37,422 nucleotides of DNA, from contig CAYWFS010000019.1 of NCBI GenBank assembly GCA_964457685.1, positions 1 to 37,422 of the forward strand. The letters run 5' to 3'. Made by a program: the position numbers and the translations under genes. Under the pieces are notes generated by a model, which searched no databases, was not told the origin of the DNA, and saw nothing but the letters and a program-made list of their open reading frames with translations. This DNA is from UMGS1696 sp964457685 (lineage in GTDB: Bacteria > Bacillota > Clostridia > Oscillospirales > CAG-272). Below are positions 23,820-31,804 of this stretch, in pieces. Position 1 is the first letter of the stretch; each line of letters starts with the position of its first letter.

Positions 23820-24701
23820 TTACTTCTTGTAGATGATAACGAGGTTGGAGTTGTAGTAGCAGTCGGTAAAGTCAACCTGTTCGGCTCTTTCCGCTGTGGG
23901 GCTCATACCTGCTGCGATAGCGTCAACAGCACCGGACTGAACAGCTGCGATGAGGGAATCCCATTCGTAGGAGTAAACCTCAAGGTTCATGCCGAGAGAA
24001 GCCGCGATGTATCTTGCTATGATAACGTCGTAACCGTTTGCATAGAGAGCGGAGGAAGCGTTTGCGATCGGAACAGCACCGTTAGTATCTGTGGTCTGAG
24101 TCCAGTTGAAGGGAGCGTATGCACATTCCATAGCAACTCTGAGAGTACCGTTTGCACCGTCTGTTTCGGGAATTTCGATTGCGAGAGCGTTTGCATATTC
24201 TGTGTCGGGAGAAGTGTTCATGTCAACTACCTGACGCATAAGCTCTTCTCTTGTTTCGCGAGGAAGATTTGCGAGAATGTCGTTTACGGATTCAACAAGC
24301 TCGGAACCCTGCTGGAATGCAACTGCGATACCTGTCTGGTCGTCTGTAGCGGTGAAGCCTGTTTCGTTGTTAACGAGAGCGATGTAACCGAGAGTGTCAT
24401 CCTTTGTGCATACGTCGTAAGCTGTGGGTTCCTCTGCAACGTAACCGTCGATAGCACCGGAGTTAACCGCATTGAGAAGGTCTGTGAAGTCGGGGTAGTC
24501 AACCTTTGTGATACCGTCTATCTGGTCAAGTGCTGTGAGGTGGAAGGTACCTGTCTGAGCACCGAGAGTAGCACCGGAGAGATCTGCAAGGCTTGTGGCA
24601 CCGGAAATATCTGTCTTTTCTCTGGAAGAGCAGGAAGCGAATGCTGTGCAAACGGTGAGAGAAAGTATAACGGAGAGGAGAGCGGATGTGATTCTTTTCA
24701 T
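23820..24701 (-). CDS. Lysine-type ABC substrate-binding lipoprotein with circularly permuted lobes
   Basis: A 293-residue lipoprotein; signal peptide ends in FASC (Cys24). It belongs to the polar-amino-acid family (SBP_bac_3) but its segments are in swapped order. Residues 36-160 (TSLADLSGATLGAQTGT, GAIDGYVAEEPTA, GIAVAFQQGSELVE) correspond to the part that normally follows the first lobe segment; residues 187-293 (LRVAMECAYAPFNW, WDSLIAAVQSGAVDAIAAGM, ERAEQVDFTDCYYNS...IIYKK) correspond to the part that normally comes first. A linker of about 25 residues joins the old C-terminus to the old N-terminus. Ligand motifs, including the Arg in TAERAEQVDF, are intact. I start at 24701 with GAGG upstream, rather than 12 codons earlier. 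It is first in the operon, behind a lysine riboswitch. Confidence 0.88.
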   Translation of the reverse strand: MKRITSALLSVILSLTVCTAFASCSSREKTDISGATSLADLSGATLGAQTGTFHLTALDQIDGITKVDYPDFTDLLNAVNSGAIDGYVAEEPTAYDVCTKDDTLGYIALVNNETGFTATDDQTGIAVAFQQGSELVESVNDILANLPRETREELMRQVVDMNTSPDTEYANALAIEIPETDGANGTLRVAMECAYAPFNWTQTTDTNGAVPIANASSALYANGYDVIIARYIAASLGMNLEVYSYEWDSLIAAVQSGAVDAIAAGMSPTAERAEQVDFTDCYYNSNLVIIYKK

Positions 24702-24734
24702 GATGAACCTCGAATAAAAAATTAAAAATTCAAA

Positions 24735-24769
24735 CAAAAAAGCGATCGAGACGAAGTGCCGCGAACGCT
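24735..24769 (-). terminator. Riboswitch expression-platform terminator
   Basis: On the minus strand AGCG-T-TCG pairs with CGA-T-CGCT (24762-24769 and 24741-24748), followed by TTTTTT. GCACT in its loop can pair with AGTGC at the 3' end of the riboswitch, offering an alternative antiterminator fold. It sits about 35 bp before the binding-protein start codon. Confidence 0.7.
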
Positions 24770-24800
24770 GAAAATACTAAAAAATATTCAGACACAAGCG

Positions 24801-24969
24801 ATATAGCACTCCGCATTGTAAATGCGACAGCCGCAGGGATGTTTTCCGTGCGTCCAGCGGGAATACGTCTCAAACCGTACTCGGGCTTCGGCGACCCAGC
24901 CTTTCGTTCTCAGTCAAAGATGATTGAGCATCTCGTGAGAATTACTCTTCGTGCGTCGCGCCTCTATAA
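24801..24969 (-). ncRNA. Lysine riboswitch (L box)
   Basis: On the minus strand the leader shows the conserved blocks of the lysine aptamer in order: AGAGGCGCGA (24956-24965), GAAGAGTAAT (24941-24950), GGTCGCCGAAGCC near 24884-24896, GCTGGACGCA, and CTGTCGCATT with its partner AATGCGG leading into AGTGCTATA. TATAG at the 5' side pairs with CTATA at 24801-24805 to close helix P1. A terminator follows. With lysine bound the terminator should form and switch off the transport genes. This is a family-level recognition by eye; a covariance-model search was not possible. Confidence 0.88.
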
Positions 24970-24997
24970 TCTTGATTTGCTTTCTTGAAGTGGCTCT

Positions 24998-25027
24998 ATT
25001 ATAGCACTCCCCGAAATCAAATGTCAA
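24998..25027 (-). promoter_or_regulatory. Promoter of the riboswitch-controlled ABC operon
   Basis: On the minus strand TTGACA (25022-25027), 18-bp spacer, TATAAT (24998-25003). Both boxes are perfect consensus. Transcription would begin about 25 bp before the riboswitch. Confidence 0.85.
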
Positions 25028-25079
25028 GGGCTTTTTTTGAGAAAACGGCTGAAACGGGAAAACTTTGGCAGTATTGCAC

Positions 25080-25134
25080 CGAAAAAAGCGAATAAAAAAT
25101 CGGTTATATGGGGAGTTTTATTCGTGTTTTTTCG
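25080..25134. repeat. Inverted repeat between divergent transcription units
   Basis: CGAAAAAA-G-CGAATAAAA (25080-25097) pairs with TTTTATTCG-TG-TTTTTTCG (25116-25134), 17 bp of stem with a one- or two-base interruption. It lies between the lysine-operon promoter and the TtcA-like gene promoter, where neither transcript should need a terminator. It may be an operator, a barrier to antisense transcription or a relic. Confidence 0.6.
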
Positions 25135-25153
25135 CTCTCATTTGGTTGTGGTG

Positions 25154-25182
25154 TTGCAAACATCGGAGTTTTATAGTATAAT
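25154..25182 (+). promoter_or_regulatory. Promoter of the TtcA-like gene
   Basis: TTGCAA (25154-25159), 17-bp spacer, TATAAT (25177-25182), 35 bp before the start codon. Confidence 0.75.
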
Positions 25183-25217
25183 TTAGCTATATTTTTTAAA
25201 AGCGATAATGGAGTAAA

Positions 25218-26072
25218 ATGGAAAACAGCGAAGTACTTGCGTACCGAAAAAAGGTCGAAGAAAGCATACAGAAGAAATTTCATCCGTCTCTCATGAGTCC
25301 TTTTACAAAGGCTTTAAAGGAGTACGAGATGCTGAAAGACGGGGATCGTGTTGCCGTTTGTATATCGGGAGGAAAGGACTCGATGCTTATGGCAATGCTG
25401 TTTCGTGAGCTTCTCAGATACAGTAAGGTAAAGTTTGAAGCGGAATATCTTATGATGGATCCCGGCTATAACGAGGCAAACAGACAAAAAATAATCGAAA
25501 ACTCGGAGCTTCTCGGGGTTCCGATAAAAATATTCGACGCACATATTTTCAACTCGGTCAAAAATGTGGATAAAAACCCGTGCTACCTATGTGCGAGAAT
25601 GAGACGAGGCTACCTTTATACCTTTGCACGAGAGCTTGGTTGCAACAAAATTGCTCTCGGTCACCACTACGATGATGTAATAGAGACGCTTCTCATGGGA
25701 ATTCTGCACAGCGGTCAGATACAGGGAATGATGCCCAAGCTTCACAGCACAAACTACGGCGGAATGGAGCTTATCCGTCCTTTATACCTCATAAGGGAAG
25801 AAGACATCATTGCGTGGCGTGATTATAACGGACTTTCTTTTCTCCGATGTGCGTGCAGATTCACGGAGGAGCTTGAAAACGAGGACGGCACATCGAAAAG
25901 ACAGGAGACAAAGGAGCTTATCCGCAGTTTGAAAAAGACGAGCAATCCCGATGTTGACAAGTGCATATTCCGTGCGATGGGAAACGTACATCTTGATACG
26001 ATGATAGGCTATAAAACTGGCGGGGAAAGACATTCGTTCCTCGAAAGCTATAATAAAGCCGATAACGAATGA
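25218..26072 (+). CDS. TtcA-like tRNA 2-thiocytidine synthetase family protein
   Basis: A 284-residue cytoplasmic ATP-pyrophosphatase. The PP-loop SGGKDS lies at 50-55. CYLC at 122-125 and Cys211/Cys213 (LRCAC) supply cysteines in the places where TtcA binds an iron-sulfur cluster. GHHYDDVIETLLMGILHSG (about 148-166) is also typical. TtcA adds sulfur to cytidine 32 of certain tRNAs; some clostridial relatives are less well studied, so the exact nucleotide is inferred. Length is close to the family's usual ~310. The ATG has GGAG four bases upstream. It is divergent from the lysine transport operon and forms a single-gene unit. Confidence 0.85.
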   Translation: MENSEVLAYRKKVEESIQKKFHPSLMSPFTKALKEYEMLKDGDRVAVCISGGKDSMLMAMLFRELLRYSKVKFEAEYLMMDPGYNEANRQKIIENSELLGVPIKIFDAHIFNSVKNVDKNPCYLCARMRRGYLYTFARELGCNKIALGHHYDDVIETLLMGILHSGQIQGMMPKLHSTNYGGMELIRPLYLIREEDIIAWRDYNGLSFLRCACRFTEELENEDGTSKRQETKELIRSLKKTSNPDVDKCIFRAMGNVHLDTMIGYKTGGERHSFLESYNKADNE

Positions 26073-26183
26073 TTCTTTTGACATATTAATGAAGCTTTTT
26101 TTGTTTTCGCAAACAATGCATAATAACGCATAATCATACACGCTAAAAAACAATTGTGGCTCAAAAATGCACGTTTAATAAAA

Positions 26184-26201
26184 TGAATATTCATGTATAA
26201 T
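26184..26201 (+). promoter_or_regulatory. Palindrome plus -10-like box upstream of the liv operon
   Basis: A perfect palindrome TGAATATTCA (26184-26193) stands two bases before TATAAT (26196-26201). The -35 region is weak. It lies about 80 bp upstream of the main liv promoter and may be a minor promoter with an operator. The rest of the 26073-26358 gap shows only A+T-rich sequence and the promoter listed next. Confidence 0.35.
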
Positions 26202-26278
26202 GGTGCTGATTACCAAGATACCGTCATAACGCACAAAAAGTATCACGCTATGATAAATAATAACGGCAAAACCATACC

Positions 26279-26307
26279 TTGACATTTGAGTGTATTTTTA
26301 TTACAAT
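26279..26307 (+). promoter_or_regulatory. Main promoter of the livJHMGF operon
   Basis: TTGACA (26279-26284), 17-bp spacer, TACAAT (26302-26307), about 63 bp before the livJ-type start codon. Confidence 0.8.
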
Positions 26308-26370
26308 ATGGAAAAGGAAATTTCAATATAAATTACCTTTTAAAAGCTTAAAGAAAAGGTGGAAAAAACA

Positions 26371-27522
26371 ATGAAGACAAAAACCAAAATGGCAGCAATG
26401 ATGCTTTCTGTAGCCCTCGGTGCTTCTTCGCTTCTATCCTGTGGACAGACAGCTTACACCGAAAGCAATACAGAATATTTCATCGGTGCAACAGGTCCGC
26501 TAACCGGAGATAATTCGGCTTACGGTGAATCCGTAAAGAACGGTGCAGAGCTTGCGATAGATGAAATTAATGCTCAGGGCGGACTAAACGGTGTTTTATT
26601 CCACTTTGAAATGATAGATGATGTGGCGGCGGCAGATAAAGCGGCTACAGGCTACACAACTCTTTACGAAAAAGGTATGCAGATTTCTATCGGAAGCGTT
26701 ACCTCCGGCTCGTGTGCATCCTTTGCGGCATCTGCGGCAGAAGATAAGGTGACATTTATTACTCCCTCCGCTTCCGCAGCCGATGTTATCGCAACAAGTG
26801 AGTATGCATTCCGTGTATGCTTCGGTGATCCCCAGCAGGGTTCGATTGCGGCTGACACACTTGCGGAATCCTACAGCAAAATCGGTGTTATCTACGACAC
26901 AAGCGATACATATTCCTCCGGTATTTACGGTGCTTTTGAAGATGAAATGACAGCTCTCGGAAAGACAGCAGGTACCGACTACGTTGTATATACCTTCAAT
27001 AAGGAAAACAACAAGGACTTCTCAACACAGGTAGACGGACTCAGCTCAGAGGAATGCGATGTTATATTCCTTCCCATTTACTACACGGAAGCAGGACTTA
27101 TCGCAAAGAGAGCAGCTTCTGCCGGCTATAATGTTCCGATATTCGGCTGTGACGGTCTCGATGGTATCGCAGATCAGATCGACAGCTCGGTTACGGCAGC
27201 TATAAGCTATATCACACCCTTTGACGTAAACAGCACTGACCCCGATGTTGCGGCATTTGTTGAAGCATATGAAGCAAAATATTCTTCCACACCCGACCAG
27301 TTTGCGGCTGACAGCTATGATGCTGTTATGATAATTTACGAAGCAATGAAGACAGGCGGAGTAAACGATGTTACAATTGCTCCCGATGCACTTTCCGATA
27401 TAGTACAGCCCATTCTTACAGGCGGCTCGTTCACATATTCCGGTGTTACCGGTAAGAACATGACATGGACAACAGAGGGTTCGTGCCAGAAGGACGCAAA
27501 TATCGTAAACGTAGTAAGATAA
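26371..27522 (+). CDS. Branched-chain amino acid ABC transporter substrate-binding lipoprotein (LivJ-type)
   Basis: A 383-residue periplasmic-binding-protein fold lipoprotein; the signal peptide ends in LLSC (Cys24). The mature part starts with the LivJ pattern YFIGATGPLTGDNSAYG, then KNGAELAIDEINAQGG, a PSASAADV ligand loop and FGCDGLDG. It captures leucine, isoleucine or valine, or related amino acids, outside the cell. I start at the ATG at 26371, with AAGGTGG eight bases upstream; a GTG at 26359 lies inside that site. It is first in a complete five-gene importer operon. A stable hairpin follows it before the permease genes, consistent with higher expression of the binding protein. Confidence 0.93.
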   Translation: MKTKTKMAAMMLSVALGASSLLSCGQTAYTESNTEYFIGATGPLTGDNSAYGESVKNGAELAIDEINAQGGLNGVLFHFEMIDDVAAADKAATGYTTLYEKGMQISIGSVTSGSCASFAASAAEDKVTFITPSASAADVIATSEYAFRVCFGDPQQGSIAADTLAESYSKIGVIYDTSDTYSSGIYGAFEDEMTALGKTAGTDYVVYTFNKENNKDFSTQVDGLSSEECDVIFLPIYYTEAGLIAKRAASAGYNVPIFGCDGLDGIADQIDSSVTAAISYITPFDVNSTDPDVAAFVEAYEAKYSSTPDQFAADSYDAVMIIYEAMKTGGVNDVTIAPDALSDIVQPILTGGSFTYSGVTGKNMTWTTEGSCQKDANIVNVVR

Positions 27523-27552
27523 AAAATCAAAACAGAATAATTTAAAAGCGGC

Positions 27553-27594
27553 GATACCAAGGCTCATCCAATGCGGACTTGAGACCTTGGTATC
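27553..27594 (+). promoter_or_regulatory. Intercistronic hairpin between livJ- and livH-type genes
   Basis: GATACCAAGG (27553-27562) pairs perfectly with CCTTGGTATC (27585-27594), extended by CTCA/TGAG inside. No T-run follows, so it is not a normal intrinsic terminator. It probably protects the upstream message or attenuates the permease genes, keeping the binding protein in excess. Confidence 0.7.
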
Positions 27595-27630
27595 ATTGCT
27601 ATTGCCTGAAAATTTCTTAGGAGAGAAAAA

Positions 27631-28497
27631 ATGATAAATACACTCATAAACGGGCTTTGTCTCGGAGGTATCTTTGCACTTATCGCACTGGGATATACCA
27701 TGGTGTACGGTATCGCAAAGATGCTGAATTTCGCACACGGCGATATAATAATGGTAGGTGCATATACGATACTTACAACTCTGTCTCTTTCGGGACTTAC
27801 AGTTCCTGCTCTTATCGTTGCCGTTCTTGTCTGCACTTTTCTCGGAATAGCCATAGAAAAGATAGCATATAAGCCGCTGAGAGGTGCATCTCCTCTTGCA
27901 GTGCTTATTACGGCTATCGGAGTCAGCTATTTTCTGCAAAGTATAGCACAGCTCGTTTACGGAACAAAATCACGTTCTATCTCCATCGGAAACTTCGGAA
28001 CCGTTGAGATACTCGGAAACTCCATCAGCGTTTCCTCTCTTATCACCCTCGGGCTTTGTGTTGTAATAATGGTAGGACTTACACTTTTTATCAACAAAAC
28101 AAAGATAGGCTGTGCTATGCTTGCGGTGTCTGAGGACAGAGGTGCGGCACAGCTCATGGGAATAAACGTAAACGGAATTATTTCTCTTACATTTGCGGTA
28201 GGCTCGGCTCTTGCGGCATTTGCAAGTATGTGCTACCTCATGCAGATTCCCAGTGTAACCCCCACACTCGGTTCAATGCCCGGTATAAAAGCGTTCACTG
28301 CGGCTGTAATCGGCGGTATCGGCTCGATTCCCGGTGCTATGATAGGCGGCATTCTTCTCGGAGTTATCGAAAAGCTTGCCCTCAGCGTTCCCGCTCTTGC
28401 ACCGTATACAACCGCAATCGAGTTCGGACTGCTTGTCGTGATACTCCTCGTTAAGCCTACGGGACTCCTCGGTAAGAAGACAAGAGAGAAGGTATAA
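27631..28497 (+). CDS. Branched-chain amino acid ABC transporter permease (LivH-type)
   Basis: A 288-residue inner-membrane protein with about eight hydrophobic helices. Family signs are INGLCLGGIFALIALGYTMVYG at the N-terminus, NFAHGDIIMVGAY (about 34-46), and GIKAFTAAVIGGIGSIPGAMIGGILLG near the C-terminus, which is the ATPase-contact region. It pairs with the LivM-type protein to form the channel. The start has AGGAG. It lies 108 bp after the binding-protein gene because of the hairpin. Confidence 0.94.
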   Translation: MINTLINGLCLGGIFALIALGYTMVYGIAKMLNFAHGDIIMVGAYTILTTLSLSGLTVPALIVAVLVCTFLGIAIEKIAYKPLRGASPLAVLITAIGVSYFLQSIAQLVYGTKSRSISIGNFGTVEILGNSISVSSLITLGLCVVIMVGLTLFINKTKIGCAMLAVSEDRGAAQLMGINVNGIISLTFAVGSALAAFASMCYLMQIPSVTPTLGSMPGIKAFTAAVIGGIGSIPGAMIGGILLGVIEKLALSVPALAPYTTAIEFGLLVVILLVKPTGLLGKKTREKV

Positions 28498-28500
28498 GCC

Positions 28501-29646
28501 ATGAAACAAAGATTTAAGCTGAAATATATCATAAATTACATTATTGTCCTTGCACTGTTTGTTCCGACGGCGATAATCGGTCTGACGGGCAGTGTAAAGG
28601 GTTCTTCCGCACTTCTTCTCACTCAGATAGCCTACAGTATGATACTCGCCGTTTCCCTCAACCTCGTTGTCGGTTTTCTCGGAGAGCTTAGTCTCGGTCA
28701 TGCAGGCTTTATGTGCGTCGGTGCATACATCGGTTGCTTCTGTGCAAATTATCTCCACGAAGTTATTCCGTCAAAGCTGGTTGTTCTTATCGTTTCCATG
28801 CTTATCGGAGGAGTTGCTGCCGCTGTGTTCGGACTTCTCATCGGACTTCCGTGTCTCAGACTTAAAGGAGACTACCTTGCGATAGTTACTCTTGCGTTCG
28901 GTGAAATAGTCCGCACGGTTTTCATGAATCAGGAGATATTCGGAGGAGCTTTAGGTCTCACCACAAAAAAATACGGTAAACTCCTTTATATCGTTGCGTT
29001 CATTGTGGTTATGCTGACTGTTTTCGTAACCCAGAACCTCATGCGAAGCAAGCATGGCCGTGCGATACAAGCTATTCGAGACAATGAAATAGCGGCTCGT
29101 GCGATGGGTGTAAACGTAACCTACTATAAGCTTGTTGTGTTCGTTATTTCCGCGTTCTTCGCAGGAGTTGCGGGAGTTATCTACGGTCACAACACTACTC
29201 CCGTTGACTACGGCTTCTTCTCATTCAACTACTCTATCGAGATTCTTGTAATGGTCGTGCTTGGCGGTATGGGAAACATAAGCGGCTCTCTTATTGCTTC
29301 TGCCGTTCTCACATTTATCAACGTAAAGCTCCAAACACAGCTGTCGGGCGACCTTGCGGCACTCAAGCAGCTTATATATGCCCTTATTCTTATCGTGATG
29401 GTAATGTGGAACAATGCTCCCGCACTCGGTACTTTGCGTGAAAAAATCAATCTCCACCGCTTTGCCGAGTTTATAAAGAGCAAGCTCATAAGAAAGCGTG
29501 ACGATGAGGGAGGAGCAGAACCCCCGACAAATGTTGCATGGGATAAAGTGCCGACAAAAATCCCCATGGACGCTATTCTTTCAACGGATATAGTTCCCGA
29601 TAATACATATGAACCCGATTCACCCGATAAGGAGGCAAAGAGATGA
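28501..29646 (+). CDS. Branched-chain amino acid ABC transporter permease (LivM-type)
   Basis: A 381-residue inner-membrane permease, with membrane helices to about residue 300. Motifs include LNLVVGFLGELSLGHAGFMCVGAY (about 55-78), RLKGDYLAIVTLAFGEIVR (about 120-138) and VVLGGMGNISGSLIASA. After the last helix comes a hydrophilic tail of roughly 60 residues rich in Asp, Pro and Thr, longer than in many relatives; its role is unknown. It starts 3 bp after the livH-type stop, with its ribosome site inside that gene, and its end overlaps the next ATG. Confidence 0.94.
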   Translation: MKQRFKLKYIINYIIVLALFVPTAIIGLTGSVKGSSALLLTQIAYSMILAVSLNLVVGFLGELSLGHAGFMCVGAYIGCFCANYLHEVIPSKLVVLIVSMLIGGVAAAVFGLLIGLPCLRLKGDYLAIVTLAFGEIVRTVFMNQEIFGGALGLTTKKYGKLLYIVAFIVVMLTVFVTQNLMRSKHGRAIQAIRDNEIAARAMGVNVTYYKLVVFVISAFFAGVAGVIYGHNTTPVDYGFFSFNYSIEILVMVVLGGMGNISGSLIASAVLTFINVKLQTQLSGDLAALKQLIYALILIVMVMWNNAPALGTLREKINLHRFAEFIKSKLIRKRDDEGGAEPPTNVAWDKVPTKIPMDAILSTDIVPDNTYEPDSPDKEAKR

Positions 29647-30407
29647 GCGAATACATTCTCGAAACAAAAAATCTCGGAATATCCTTCGGCGGATTGAAGG
29701 CTGTTCAAAATGTTAATCTGAAAATAAAAAAGAATCAGCTCTACGGTCTTATAGGTCCGAACGGTGCGGGAAAGACTACTGTATTCAATATGCTTACGGG
29801 TGTGTACAAGCCGACAACGGGTAGCTTTACTCTTGACGGAGTTGACATAACCGGAAAAAGCTCCATAGAGATGAACAAGATGGGGATCGCAAGAACTTTC
29901 CAGAATATACGACTGTTCTCGAATATGTCGGTTATAGACAACGTGCTTGTCGGAATGGGAAATCAGTCCTCGTGCAACCTCTTCGAGAGCATATTCAGAC
30001 TTCCCAAATATTATTCAACCGAAAAGGAACTCAGAGCAAAGGCAAGAGAGCTTCTCAGAGTGTTCGGTCTCGATGACGAAAGAAGAACCCTTGCGTCAAG
30101 TCTCCCATACGGTAAGCAGAGAAAGCTTGAAATTGCACGAGCATTGGCAACCAATCCCAAGCTTCTCCTTCTTGACGAACCGGCAGCAGGTATGAATCCG
30201 CAGGAGACAGCAGAGCTTACGGAGACAATACGATTCGTCAGAGATAATTTCGATATGACCGTTCTTCTTATCGAGCATGACATGAGCCTTGTTTCAACTC
30301 TTTGCGATGAGCTTACTGTTCTTAACTTCGGTAATACTCTCGCACAGGGAACGGTTGATGATGTGCTGAACGATCCCGAAGTCGTAAGAGCATACCTCGG
30401 AGAATAA
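29643..30407 (+). CDS. Branched-chain amino acid ABC transporter ATP-binding protein (LivG-type)
   Basis: A 254-residue ATPase. Walker A is GPNGAGKTT (about 38-46), the Q-loop region ARTFQNIRLF, signature LPYGKQRKLEIARAL, Walker B LLLLDEPAAGMNP and switch His in LIEHDMSLV. AAGMNP and the FQNIRLF block separate LivG from LivF. Its ATG overlaps the livM-type stop (ATGA), so the two are translationally coupled. It forms a heterodimer with the LivF-type ATPase. Confidence 0.95.
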   Translation: MSEYILETKNLGISFGGLKAVQNVNLKIKKNQLYGLIGPNGAGKTTVFNMLTGVYKPTTGSFTLDGVDITGKSSIEMNKMGIARTFQNIRLFSNMSVIDNVLVGMGNQSSCNLFESIFRLPKYYSTEKELRAKARELLRVFGLDDERRTLASSLPYGKQRKLEIARALATNPKLLLLDEPAAGMNPQETAELTETIRFVRDNFDMTVLLIEHDMSLVSTLCDELTVLNFGNTLAQGTVDDVLNDPEVVRAYLGE

Positions 30408-30423
30408 GAAAGGAGACAAGAAT

Positions 30424-31134
30424 ATGGCATTACTTGAAGTCAAGGATCTTTATGTGAACTACGGTCTTATACAGGCTATAAAGGGTGTTTCGTTCGAAGT
30501 AAACGAGGGTGAGGTAGTCGCTCTTATCGGTGCGAACGGTGCAGGAAAAACAACGATAATGCACTCTGTCTGCAATCTTATCCCGAAGGCCTCCGGAAGT
30601 GTGGTGTTCGGCGGAGAAAATATCACGGGAATTGCCGCTCATAAGCTTGTTCCGATGGGCATAGCTCAGGTTCCCGAGGGAAGACGTATTTTTCAGGAGC
30701 TTACGGTTTACGAAAACCTCAAAATGGGTTCGTATACAAGACGTGACAAAAAGGAAATAAACGAAACTCTCGAAAAAATGTATGACAGCTTCCCGATACT
30801 CAAGGACAGAGCAAAGCAGATAGCAGGTACTCTTTCCGGCGGAGAACAGCAGATGCTTGCAATAAGCCGTGCGTTGATGTCACACCCCAAGCTTCTTCTC
30901 CTCGATGAACCGAGTATGGGTCTGTCTCCTCTTTACGTTAACACAATATTCGATATGATAAAGAAAGTTAACGATGAGGGAACGACGGTGCTTCTTGTTG
31001 AACAAAATGCGAAAAAAGCACTTACCATTGCCGACAGAGCATATGTACTCGAAACAGGCAAGATGGTGAAAACGGGAAGCGGTCGTGAGCTTCTCGAGGA
31101 TGACAGCATAAAGCGTGCATATCTCGGCGGTTAA
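30424..31134 (+). CDS. Branched-chain amino acid ABC transporter ATP-binding protein (LivF-type)
   Basis: A 236-residue ATPase. Walker A GANGAGKTT (about 37-45), then QVPEGRRIFQELTVYENL, which is characteristic of LivF, signature LSGGEQQMLAISRAL, Walker B LLLLDEPSMGLSP and VEQNAKKAL in place of the usual switch-histidine block. It is the last gene of the liv operon, 16 bp after the LivG-type gene with AAAGGAGA upstream, followed by a terminator. Confidence 0.95.
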   Translation: MALLEVKDLYVNYGLIQAIKGVSFEVNEGEVVALIGANGAGKTTIMHSVCNLIPKASGSVVFGGENITGIAAHKLVPMGIAQVPEGRRIFQELTVYENLKMGSYTRRDKKEINETLEKMYDSFPILKDRAKQIAGTLSGGEQQMLAISRALMSHPKLLLLDEPSMGLSPLYVNTIFDMIKKVNDEGTTVLLVEQNAKKALTIADRAYVLETGKMVKTGSGRELLEDDSIKRAYLGG

Positions 31135-31151
31135 TACAAATTATATACTCG

Positions 31152-31183
31152 GAAAGACCTCTTTTATAGGGGTTTTTCTCTTT
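31152..31183 (+). terminator. Terminator of the liv operon
   Basis: GAAAGACCTC (31152-31161) pairs with GGGGTTTTTC (31169-31178), including two G-U pairs, across a TTTTATA loop, followed by TCTTTTT. It lies about 17 bp after the last stop codon. Confidence 0.75.
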
Positions 31184-31348
31184 TTGCATAAAAAAATAAA
31201 TAAATTTTTTTAAAAAAATCCCGAATGTAACGCTATATAATGTATCTGCTTAACCGATGAAACACTATATATTGTATCACGTGAGCTTTTTTGTTGAGCT
31301 TAAAATATCATTATCAAAAAAATTAATCTACGGTGATAGAGTTAATGA

Positions 31349-31380
31349 TATTATATAATAAAATAAATGGTATTATATAA
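31349..31380 (+). promoter_or_regulatory. Paired TATTATATAA repeats at the DUF6514-like gene
   Basis: TATTATATAA occurs at 31349-31358 and 31371-31380, 22 bp apart, just before the ribosome binding site. The core TTATATAA is itself a palindrome and recurs as a pair before the RHH-clpB unit. These may be -10-like boxes (TATAAT at 31354-31359) or operator sites; no good -35 is seen. Confidence 0.45.
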
Positions 31381-31403
31381 CAAACGAAGGGAGAATTTGC
31401 AGT

Positions 31404-31685
31404 ATGATGATGCTGGAAGACAAGCTTGTATGTTTTGATTGCGAGAGCGGAGATGATATTAAAGTCAGATATCGCCTTTTCATGAGAAATGATTCTGTTG
31501 AGAATGAGGATACGGATATGTATTCTATAGAAGTTATAACAGAAGCTGACGGAGAGCAGGATATTGCATATGCCGACAGCATTTCCACGGATGCGGAGGA
31601 AGCACGTTCGATATTCGATATGCTGTGCCGTGGACGTGTTACTTCGTGTACCCTTTTCGATATACTTGAAGATATGATTGGATGA
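31404..31685 (+). CDS. Small acidic protein, DUF6514-like, function unknown
   Basis: A 93-residue cytoplasmic protein without cofactor motifs. The pattern YSIEVITEADGEQDIAYADSI, then STDAEEARSIFDMLCRGRVT and LFDILEDMIG at the end, resembles the small clostridial DUF6514 family as I remember it (beta-strands followed by a helix and a DxxxDxxG-like ending). No function is known for that family. It is strongly acidic (pI clearly low). I use the first of three consecutive ATGs, with AGGGAG ten bases before it. It is monocistronic: a terminator precedes and another follows it. Confidence 0.65.
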   Translation: MMMLEDKLVCFDCESGDDIKVRYRLFMRNDSVENEDTDMYSIEVITEADGEQDIAYADSISTDAEEARSIFDMLCRGRVTSCTLFDILEDMIG

Positions 31686-31724
31686 CATCCTTGTCGGAAA
31701 AAGATGAATCCATACGTAATAATT

Positions 31725-31758
31725 GCGGAATCCTTGCTTTGAGGTTCCGCTTTTTCTT
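31725..31758 (+). terminator. Intrinsic terminator after the DUF6514-like gene
   Basis: GCGGAA-T-CC pairs with GG-TTCCGC (31725-31733 and 31743-31750), followed by TTTTTCTTTT. It lies about 40 bp after the stop codon and separates this gene from the RHH-clpB unit. Confidence 0.85.
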
Positions 31759-31804
31759 TTCACAGTTGCGTCACAATAACTCCATTCAAAAGTCGTATTA
31801 AAAT

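Noticed and set aside
26117..26136. Repeated GCATAAT words, also present near 18920 and 35322
   Set aside because: Short A+T-rich words with no constant spacing or context; likely chance.
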